From contig JAHBMJ010000415.1 in the NCBI GenBank assembly GCA_018398765.1, positions 1 to 40,195 of the forward strand: a stretch of 40,195 nt of DNA, given 5' to 3'. Source of the DNA: Chromera velia (lineage: Eukaryota > Sar > Chromeraceae). Position 1 is the stretch's first letter, and each line of letters begins with the position of its first letter. The notes beneath the pieces were generated by a model. It had not been told where the DNA came from. It did not search any database and was given only the letters and a program-made list of their open reading frames with translations. The translations under genes and the position numbers were made by a program. Below, one piece after another: positions 1-9,661 of this stretch.

Positions 1-2305
1 GGGGCATCATCGAGTCCTGTCAGGGGGGGGAGGCATCAGGCCTGAGGGTGGTGGTGTGTCCGCCCGAGAGAAGGGTCGTCTTCAGTCCCCGTGTGTTCTC
101 CCAACTGGGCCGAGTGTCAGTGGGGGGAGATCGGAAGACGCGTGTGTTTGACAAGAACGGACCGAGAAGGTGGGTGAATCTTGGGCTCGTCAATGGAGAG
201 AGGGGGCTCTCGGATCTTCCTCCGTTTGGGTTTGACTACACAAACAAGACTGCTTGCCAGTCAGAAGTGGCGTCTGCTCAAGGGGCGGTTGGGTCAGACT
301 CCCCCCCTCCTTCTGCAGATTCTTCAGATTCAGAGCTCTGGAATTTGGACAGCTGGCTTCTTCAGAAGGCGCCTCTGTCTTTTTTTTTCTCGAAAAGCAG
401 AAGGGCTGTGATGAATGAGGTGGAGGAGTTCGAGCGAGAAGGACTGAAGCCGTGTTTGTGGGTAGGAGCAACCTTTCCGGTGTCAGATTCCCCTGCAGAA
501 AGAGGAGGGAAACCCTTCCTTGTGGCAGTACTTGAGTGGACCGAAACGTTCTCTGTCCCTGGGAGTTGTGGAAAGTCAACGATGCGACAGACGGAGGTTT
601 GGAGAAATGTGTGGGTGACAGAGGAGCCTGTGCTTTTGGAACTTTGCGACTGGGGTCTGCAGACTCTTCTTCGGAAGGTGGTAGAAGAGCTCAGACTTAG
701 TAGGGAGGGGGAGGTGGCAGCAGGGGATTCTGAGAGAGATGCAGCAGCTGTGCCTCCTCTCGCGGTTGCCGAAAACAATGAGTGCTCTGCAAAGAGGAAG
801 AGGGAGGAGGAAAAGGAAGAGAAAGAGAAAGAGATGGGGGACGAAGAAAAAGAACAAAAAGAGGAAGCAGAAACAGAGTGCCGCCCAAGGAGTCCAAAGA
901 AGGCTCGACAGCATCAGAGAGAGGGGGACTCAGGAGACGAATCGATGGCAGGCGGCTTGGAGGGGGGGGGCACAGATGTGCAACATGAGGAGTCGAAGGA
1001 AATTCACCCCCCGGTAGGTCGACAGGCACATAATGTGTGTACGGATCGAGGGAGAGCTGTGCGTCGATCTCTTTTCGAACATCCGACAGAAACTCCACAT
1101 GAGAAACCTGTCTGTTCTCCTTCCGTGTGGTTGTGCACGCTTTCACAGACGAAGAGAAGTATTTCTTTTCCCTTCTTTTCATTCCCCGCCCCTTTTTTTC
1201 TGCTCCCTCTATTTGTTCTCCAGTCAAAGAATCAGCCTCTGTCCAGCCGAGCGCTTCGTGTTAGTTGAGTCGGCCATCTCGTGACGCGCTTTTCTGAAGG
1301 TTTCCTTTTGTTTCTGTTTCTCTGTCCGTCTGTCAAGCCGTCTCTTTTTTCCTGCAGACAAACACGTTGGTTTCTTCGTGCGTCTTTTCTCTCCTCTCCT
1401 CTCATCTTCTCTTAATTGTGCGTTTGTGCGTGCAGGAAGGAATCGAGAGCGAGAGCATGGACGAGGACGAGGAGTTGGAGTTGGAGGAGAACGGGAACGA
1501 CAACAACATGGTTGGTACATGCGTTTGTTTCTTGCTTCTTCCATATGTGTCTTTCTTTGTTCATCGTTCAGCATCCCTGTCTGCATGTCTGTGTTGCCCA
1601 TCGAGTGTCCTTCTCTTGCCCTGTCAGCATATGTCGGGCTCTGTCTGTCGCTTTTTAACTATTCACCTGACTTCCCTGTTAGGCTGTCTGCATGACTGGC
1701 TTGGCATGCGGCCGATCGCCTTCTGTGATCTGACTTCTTTGAGAAAAGCTGCATGGGTCCCCGCAGAAACTCCCTTTGTCGGTGATGAGCGACGTGATTT
1801 GTTCCCGCACAACTCTACTGTCATTTCCCCTCTTGCTTTCTTCTCGTTTTCTCTGTCATTTTCCCCCTCTACCCTCTCTGTGTCGTTACCACGCAGGACG
1901 TAGACATCCAGTTGTGGTACGGGAATGGTCCGATTCCTCCTCCAGGCCAGGTCTCGATTGTGGGAATTAAGCTGGGTCCCTTAATTCGGGGGTCTCTCTC
2001 ACCGATCGGTGGGGGCAGGGTGCAAGAGGGGGGGGCGAGAGGGGAGATGCGTCTGATGGCCCACTTCTCTCCTCTGGTCCTGAGACACCTCGATGATTCT
2101 CTGGAATCAGGGTTTGTGGAAACTGAGTCCGTCCAGTTTGCGGTCAGTCTTTTCTCCCTTACCCTCTGTTCAATTGTCTATCAGACACCCGACAGAAAGT
2201 TTTGGTTTCCCTCTTCGTCTCTTTCCTCCCTCTGTATGTCCATATGTCTTATCCGCACTGCGTCTGCCAGCAATCGTCACTAGATTCAAGTCCCCCACGA
2301 CCGTC

Positions 2306-2346
<41 letters not shown>

Positions 2347-4609
2347 TATGCCTGCAGGGGACCCGGCTGTCTGTGGTTCTCAGGGCGGGCAGATGGGAAG
2401 GGAGCGGCTGGTTTCTCTCAGCGTTCCTTCGAAGGGTAGACCGGGCAGGCGCCTCTTCAACGATAGAAGGGAGGATCAAACTGTGTGGGGAGGAGAATGA
2501 ACCCGAATCAGCCTGTCCTTTGCTGGGGGGTGTATCCCAGGGTCTGTGTGGGTGGACTGAGGTGGGGGGACGTGAGTTCTTTCCGCTTGTCCAAAGGGCC
2601 GATGTGGTTCTATCAGAGAAAGCTTCTCTCTCGTCTGAAACAAAAAAAATCAAATGGGGCCACAGAGCTCCGAAGCAAAAGAGAAAAAAAGGATGGGCAT
2701 CGCTCCATTCAAAGAAAGGTGTCCGCCTGGACATTCTCCTTCATGAAAGCAAACCCCCCGTTCTCTCCCCTCCTCGCCTGCCCCCCCCTTTCGTTCCTTC
2801 TCCTGACGCTTCCATGGAGGAGACAGAGGACACAGCAGCGGTCTCCCCCGCGTCTGTCCTGGAGGAAGGCGTGTGGGGGCCCCTGACGCTCTATTCTCCC
2901 ACAGCACACAGGAACCTCGTACGCAGGCGAATCCCACCCTCGGAATCTAAGCAAGCCCTCCCGTATGAGTTCCAGAAGAAACAGAAAGCTCTGGAGTTTG
3001 CGCCCTACGCCACTATACAGCTTCCTCAGAAGGTTCGCTTGCCGGTGGGGGGGGAGGGTCAGACCTCAGTCTTCTCTTTTTCCCTCCGTACGATGCACGA
3101 TAAATTCGAAGATTGGTGTCTCAATTGGGACCGTCGTCCTGTTGTGAGACACGTTCGTCTGGAGATGATGAAGGAGAGTGGAGATTTTGAGGGAGAAATC
3201 GATGTGGAGATCAGAGGGGATGCGGGGAAGAGAATGAGTAGGCATGTGTCGACAGAAAGGGAAGAAGGGGGAAGAGAGGAGTCATCCGACAAGCAGCAGA
3301 AGCAACAACAACCGTCCGTTGTAGTGAAGACCTTCAGCTTTCTCCACTCACCCATGTCTTCAGAAAGATATGGAAGGTCGAAATCTCCCATTCTGTGTGC
3401 TGATGTGACTCAATTCTACGACCTTCTCGACGTTTTCGGGGTCTTCCGATTGGACGACGTCGTCCTCCGTGTGCGTCCCCTGCACCGCATCCCCACGACT
3501 CTGACACCCAACTGGCCCTCTCTGTGGACACCCTCGCGAGACTCTGTGTCCCCAAGTCCGCCTCACAGCTTTTCCCTCGGCACGGTTTTTTTCCTCTATC
3601 CGAAAGGACGCGATGAGCGCTTCCGTGTCTCCGAAGAGATCAAATACAAAGTCAGTCAGTCGATCAGTGGATCGCCTCAATGGATTGGGTTGCCATCGGG
3701 GGCTTTCCACGGCCGTCTGTGTTCCTCCTCTGGCCCTCACTTCGTTTTACAAATGCCATGCAGGTTCCTTTTCGTTTTCGTAAATCGCCTATGAACTTTG
3801 TTTCTCCATCCTGACTTGCAGTGAGTTAGGTTGCCCATAAGCATGCAACAGAAGGTCTCAAAAGAATTCAAATGTCCAGAGGCCGCCCACAGATACTCTG
3901 TTGGTTGTGTGTGCTTGCAGGGATACGTCCTTGAGTTGGTCTCTGGAGTTGTTGACGCCGAGAGGGAGGGTGAGGTCGTCTGCATGGAGGAAGATGGGGA
4001 GAAGGCTGACGGCGTGATTCGATTCTGGCTAAAGGTCAAGAGGGAGAAGGAGAGGGTGGGGGTCAGAGACAAAAGCGATCATACCAATTTTGGGCGTCTG
4101 TGTCCCCCAACCCCCGTGATCATCAGGTGCGGCCTTGAGGGTCCCTCTCCAACTTACTGGTCTGGGAGTCGTAGTGGATGGTTGGTGGGGGGGCAGCTGT
4201 CTGTTTTCGATGGTTTGTTTGAGGAGAACAGAAAGGGCATCGCGTCTGAACTCTTCGACCTCACCTACACGGCCAACAGCGGCAGCGATCTCTGGTGTTC
4301 CCACAGGGTTCAAGACGGTTACGGCAATCTGCACCCTCGTGGGCGGCCCCGCTTCAGAGTTCCATGCGATCCACCCACGTCTGCACAAAGACTGTGGGTG
4401 GAGATTTCCGAACCCCGACATGTCCCCCTTGTGGCCCTCTCTGCCGGTGCTGATGAGACGGGGCGGGGCAGAGAGGCAACGTTTGAGGTGAAGAGGTGGG
4501 GAGCATCCCGTCGAGATCCTTGGAAGGAAGATCTGATCGTGTTCGAAGAGTTTGACGTCATGCAGGTGGGTCTCTTTGTTTGTTTGTTTGTTTGTTTGTT
4601 TGTTTGTAC

Positions 4610-4648
<39 letters not shown>

Positions 4649-7016
4649 TGTGAACACGTCTGTCTGTTTCGGTCTATCTGCCTGCCTCGTTCTGTTTCCG
4701 TCTGAATGTCTGCCTGTATGCTTCTATCCTTGTCGGCCCGTTGCGGTCGTGTACTTGTGCGCCCCTGTCCGCTTCCTTATTCGCACTCTCTCCTTGACAA
4801 CATCGGATTCCTTCCAGAAAGGCTGCCCGGTCTGGCGAACGTGGTGTTGCGCCATCAGACCCAGCACGAATATTTCTGTACTGAGGGCTCAGTGGCTCTC
4901 GCTCCTCTGCGCACCCGTGACGATTTGTGCTTCTTCCTCAGTGCCCCCCCTTTCCTTTTTTTCTTTTTCGTTCCTGCTTCGTTTCGACGGCCAGAGAGAA
5001 AAGGAGATCGTTGCATGACCCCGCCTCCGATGGAATCGCGTGCGTTTATTTGTTTGTGTGTCTGTATGTATTTCTCTTCGCTACACTTGTTTGTGTGTGC
5101 AGAATTTCCGTCTCCGTTTCTTGTTGAGCACTTCACTGGACGGCGTCCCCTCCCTGAGGTTTCTGGTCACCCAGCAGTGTCCTCCTGAGTTGACAGAGGA
5201 GTGCCCTCTCCCTCTCAGAGTGTCTCTCCAGATGAGTGCAGAAGAGAAGAAAGTCAGGGTGGAAGGGGAGGCTCCAATTCTCCTGTCGGTGTCTCCTCCG
5301 TCAGGCTCTTGGGGTAGAGATGAGTGTGAGAAGGAGAGGGAGGTGCACTTGGATGAAAGGGAATTGGAGTTGCTGAAAACATTCCTTCGGAAGTCTGAGT
5401 CCGTTTCTGATTCCTGCACTCTCCACGTTTGCATCTCTGTGACGAGACCATGGAGGGCAGAGTTGATTTCGGTAAGTGAGAAGGAAACAGTGAGGGAGTA
5501 CGTGGTTGCATTCCCCGATTTCCCTGCTGCCATGCGAGGCCGGAAGCCAGGCTGTGAGCCTTTTGTGGTTCCTGACGGTGCCTCCGCGACCGGTTTTCGA
5601 CTCTCTTTCTTTGCCCCTGCCCTTTCCTCGAAGTGTGAGGGAGGGGGGGAGGGGGCAGAGGGTAGGGAGACGCCGATGGTGGTTGACTCTGTCTCTGTCC
5701 CTGTAGGTTTGAGAGGAGACGGGGGAGGCATTGGTCTGCAGTCGTTCGCAACTTCCGTAGGAGGGATAGAGGTGACAAAACAGGAGACGGGGGAGGGTGG
5801 GAAGGGCAGATGTGACTATACGGAGATTCAGACAGAGAGGAAGGTCGCGACAGAGGTTGACACAGTGATGGGGCAAGCGGACGAAGGAGAAGGCAGGAAT
5901 GGAGAGTCGGAGGAGATTCATGCAGCAGTTCGAGGAGAGTCAGAGCAGGAGAGAGGAGAGGAACTTGGAGTCAAGAAAGGGGGGGGAGGTGTCACTGATC
6001 ATACAGTGAAAGGCACAGCATTCGAGGCAGGATCAGAATCAGCTCTGGAACGAGACAGGTCCGCTTCCTCTTCGCCGCATTGTGCCTGGGTTCTGTCTTG
6101 GCCTTGGCCTGACATTCTCTCCGGCTTTTCATCTGATCATTCCCAGACGACTTCTTCTTCTTCTCCAGAGGCAGAGGGTGGTCCTCCGAGGGTGTCGGTG
6201 TATGACGAGACGGGAGGGGGTTCTGTTCCGATCAGTGGGACTCTGCTGTTTCCCTCAGCAGATGGAGGGCCTCCTGGGGGGGGGCTCGTGTTCGTTCCCT
6301 CATGGGAAGATCCTGTAGAAGAGATGGAGAAGATCGTCAGGAAGGCAGAGACAAGCGAGGGGGAGAGGGCAGTGTTCCGGTAAGTCAACTGAACATCGCA
6401 CTCACCCAGCCACATGCAGGCTCACCCACTTGCCTACACAGTCACTCACGCACTCACTCACATAATCACTTGCTTGCTCGGTTAGGCAGATCCTTGCTCC
6501 GTGTATGAACCGTTCAGCTCGCTTTCCTTTATGTGTTCTTGGAGCTTCCTCTGTTTATGAACGTGCAGCCATCCTGTGTTTTATTGTGTGGTCTGAGAGT
6601 CTTCGATGTCCTGCTGTTGAAAATAACTCATGAGAAGTGCACATGTTTGGGTGTGGCGACCTGCCACATAATGGCTCTTCTTTTTCGAAGTGAAGCAAAC
6701 GAATCGATAGACCCTCCCGATTACCTTTGTCTTTGCCAAATACATCTTCGTTGAACCCGCCTTTAACTTTTGGCTCCGTGCAGGATCCGGGTAGTCACGT
6801 CAGAGAGCCCTGCTGTTGCTGCTACTGCCGTCATTGAGGCCATCAATGAAGAGAAGCTGGAAGGGGAGGGGGGAGAGGAAGGACAGACCCTCAGTGTGAT
6901 GGTCCGATTCCCGCAGGCGCCCTTCAGGAGGAATCAAGGAATAGGAGACCTCCAGACGAGAACTTCAAAGACCACGATCAGATCTCCCGTGTTCAGGCTG
7001 GAGGTGGGTGAGCAGG

Positions 7017-7069
<53 letters not shown>

Positions 7070-8176
7070 ACGAAAACAGGCACAGAGAACTGAAGTGTGT
7101 AGTGGCCGGAAGAAAGAAAGTTCTGTCCGTATCCTTCCGTTGTTTCTTTCTTTTTGTTTACTTCTTTCTCTCTTTCTCACTTGGAGCGCACGGAAGGGGA
7201 TGAAAGGACAGGCATCTGGAGAGGCGCACTCGAATGAAGAGTCGGAAAGCGAGGCCTGACTTGCTTCCTTACTTGGTTGCTCCCTCACATTCCAAGTTGC
7301 TGCCAAGATTATGGGCCTTCTAAAGACGTTTGTGGTTTACTTGCTTGCAGGAGTTTGTCTTTCGCCTTGACTACACGCCTCCGTTGGATCCAATCGAAGG
7401 TTCCCTCCAGTCCGACTGCCAGAGGGGGGGGGGTGTTGGGACTCCGAGTCGGGCGCTCTGCTCATTCTGCTGCTGCTGTTGTAGATTCTCTCTGTGGACA
7501 TGGACAGTCATCGTCTCTTTCTGGAGGTCTTCGCAGGGGGGGTGGTGGGAAGGAGAAAGTCGTGATACGTTCGGGTGGAGACAGAGGTCCTGTAAATAGG
7601 GGGGGAAGGGGAGAGGTGCGGATCGGGTGGGAAGTGTTTTGTGTCTCTGCTGAGGGGGTGTGGACGTCTCTGTCTGTCGGGAAGAGCAGGAGGGGGTGCA
7701 GCTCTTTGAAGTCGTTCGATGGTCTGAAAGAAGAAGAGTGGCAAGTGTGCGAATACGTGAAGGCACCTGAAAAGATTTCTGAGCCTCTGTTGGGGTCTGG
7801 GGGTGACTGTGTGATGATTACCGACGACGAAAGGGGGGAGGGAGGGGGGGGAGGGTATGTGAGCATTGGGGTGAGAGTGCGCTTGGTCCGGAGATCTGGG
7901 GGAGGAGAGGCTGAGGAGAAGGAGAAGGATAGAGACGGGGCACTCGAGTGGAAGTTGGTCAGGCCAGGCACGACTTCGTTCCTTCTCCGTCCTTTGCCCG
8001 ACTCCCAGCTGCCTCTGTCCCGTCTCCGGCCTCTCCCCGGGGAGGAAAGTGAAGATGAAAAGGATGAGGAAGGGGACGGTATTTGGGAGCCAGAGGGGGT
8101 CTCTGCATTCAGGGTCCTTCGACGTGACGGTTCTGAAGGAAGGGTACCAATGTGGAGGGTTTCTGAATCAGGATGA
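1..8176 (+). CDS. Large uncharacterised acidic multi-exon gene, 5' end outside window
   Basis: The first exon is open in frame from the window edge, so the gene starts upstream. Exons chosen by reading frame and GT/AG borders: 1-1013, 1436-1510, 1897-2142, 2358-3650, 3921-4565, 5103-6379, 6784-7003 and 7351-8176 (stop TGA). All joins keep frame; all introns are phase 0 except 6380-6783 (phase 2). A further exon may lie near 4818-4916, but its frame is ambiguous. The product is about 1,850 residues. It has charged Lys/Glu-rich stretches (about 790-1010), a Gly/Glu-rich linker (about 5640-6010) and an acidic patch near the C-terminus (about 8041-8090). I recognise no domain, signal peptide or membrane span. 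The last exon enters in frame 1 but its long open part is in frame 2; the switch falls at or after a 10-G run at 7424-7433. It may be a scaffold-like protein, but no function can be assigned. Confidence 0.7.
2307..2346 (+). repeat. (GATT)n microsatellite abutting a 3' splice site
   Basis: About ten TGAT/GATT units end roughly ten bases before the acceptor at 2356-2357. They replace the polypyrimidine tract usual in this gene. Confidence 0.95.
4575..4651 (+). repeat. Compound (GTTT)n-(TC)n-(TG)n microsatellite in intron
   Basis: The array starts about nine bases after the donor at 4566. GTTT units run 4575-4606, CT 4610-4631 and TG 4632-4651. The sense strand of the host gene is pyrimidine- or TG-rich here. 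Confidence 0.95.
7019..7068 (+). repeat. (TG)n-(CG)n dinucleotide repeat in intron
   Basis: About 20 TG units are followed by a short GCGCGC run, both potential Z-DNA formers. They sit about 15 bases after the donor at 7004. Confidence 0.95.
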
Positions 8177-8540
8177 GGGAGTATGGTGGATGTGATCAGT
8201 CTAGCTGCAAGCCGATCGAACATGCACAGCTCCCGAGAATGATTGCATCCATGCCACCTTTCAGTGGCTGATGGTTGATCTGGGGTGTGCTAATGCAGAA
8301 GGTCAGAGCAAAGTCCTCACTGAGTTCTCTCTGCTGCAAAGAGCGATAAATTGTCGAGAAACAAGATGATCAATACTAGAAATAATAGTGTTGTACGTGG
8401 GAGCGGTGCTCGTACAGCGATGTTCAGCGACCTCCGTGCGCATGCGCGAAACTGCAGGGAGCTTCCGGCTTTTTGGCAGAGCCGGTGTGCCAGTGGCCTC
8501 ATCTTTCTGGGGTTTTACTGTCTGCAGCTGTGCCAGTGAG

Positions 8541-8546
8541 AATAAA
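8541..8546 (+). other. Candidate polyadenylation signal of the first gene
   Basis: AATAAA lies 365 bases after the stop at 8176, at the edge of the AT-rich block. Bases 8177-8540 contain no convincing coding sequence and are read as 3' UTR. Confidence 0.4.
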
Positions 8547-9293
8547 TTGTGCACGTCCGCGTAGGTGTAAGTCAAAGTTTAATAAGGCAAGTTTTCCATA
8601 GCACCTCCCGGTGTGAGTATGACTTAGTAGGACAGCTGAGTACAGTCAATGACTTTGCATTTCAAGTTAGTGATTCTGCTATAGTGATTATATTACTAAG
8701 TGATTCTCAATGAAACATATCAAAACAGTGTTGAAAACACAATCCAAGAATACTTGCATCATGACAGCCTTCTAGATAGTTAGACCATGTAGGCTGGACA
8801 GTGTATAATTGTTTTATTAAGTTTTATATGAAAACCAATAAATTCTTATTCTTCGTATCTATCTTAATGCATTAATGCTAGCATTAATATAACTTCATAG
8901 TATGCAATTGATTAATATTGTAAGATTGAATCAACATTGCGGGTTAAATGCTCTGTGGTCCACAGTAACTGTTTGGCCAACCATATAACATGATATAGGT
9001 TTGATCAATCGAGTTCTTGAATTAATTTAATAAAATTATTAAATGTATACAACATCGAAAGGTTTGATTGCTACATAAATTACAGTTTAATTACTAAATT
9101 TTTCTATCATTAATAAGATTCATTATTAACAAAAACTAAGTAAGTATTATTGAATTGCATTCAATGCATAGAGACAGAGCCGCATCATGGCCCATATGCC
9201 AGTGTTATTGAAGCGTTTTAGACTAACTTTTCAAGCAAAAGTATCAAGAATTGTTTGGTTATGTCAATCAATATCACCTACGTGATCACCACT

Positions 9294-9535
9294 CTATAGT
9301 CTAGGTGTCGGCTAAAGAAAGAAAAAAAAAATCTCCCCAAACCTTTTATATATATATTTTTTCTTTTTTTCTTTTTTAGCTAGTCAAACAACTGTTATTC
9401 AAGTGTTGCACAAGTGTTGTTCATGTGTTGCACAACTGTTGTTACGTATTGTTGAAGGTAAAAAAGTAAAAAAAAAAGAAAAAGATCTCCTCTGATCGCT
9501 TATTTTTTTTTTTTAAGCCGACGTCTAGACTCTAG
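9294..9535. mobile_element. MITE-like element, copy 1 (TIR CTAtAGTCTAGgtGTCGGCT)
   Basis: The left end (9294-9313) and the reverse complement of the right end (9516-9535) match at 17 of 20 positions, sharing the core TCTAG..GTCGGCT. Just inside are A-rich (left) and T-rich (right) tracts. The 242-bp element has no coding capacity. No clear target-site duplication is visible. A related element lies at about 30634-30965 in the other AT-rich block. These are features of a non-autonomous DNA transposon; the family is unknown. Confidence 0.65.
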
Positions 9536-9647
9536 TCAGCACTGCATCATGCCAGTCATAAAACTTGTACGTAATAAAAAAAATTAAAAAATATGTAGTG
9601 CATGAAAGACTTTCAATGAAAGCCTTTTTTAAAAAAGTTATTTTTTT

Positions 9648-9653
9648 TTTATT
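9648..9653 (-). other. Candidate polyadenylation signal of the HNH gene
   Basis: AATAAA on the minus strand begins nine bases beyond the TAA stop (9662-9664). This would give a very short 3' UTR. Confidence 0.4.
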
Positions 9654-9661
9654 TAAATTAA

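Larger units (their letters stand above)
8570..9661. other. AT-rich non-coding block 1
   Basis: Base composition drops abruptly to strongly AT-rich, with no open frame that looks coding. The block contains a perfect 18-bp palindrome at 8871-8888 and the inverted-repeat element at 9294-9535. It separates the 3' end of the first gene from the 3' end of the HNH gene. Confidence 0.8.

Noticed and set aside
1014-1268. Continuation of the first exon's frame beyond 1013
   Set aside because: Sequence becomes TC-rich intron after GTAGGT, and the next exon (1436) continues in phase with an acceptor at 1434-1435.
4818-4960. Extra exon of the first gene in this interval
   Set aside because: The best-looking frame (LPGLANVVLRHQT) does not match the incoming phase, and the phase-matched frame looks non-coding; kept only as a possibility.
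7462-8223. Minus-strand 253-residue frame opposite the last exon of the first gene
   Set aside because: A Ser/Pro-rich shadow of a Glu/Gly-rich plus-strand exon. The plus strand has the splice borders and phase continuity.
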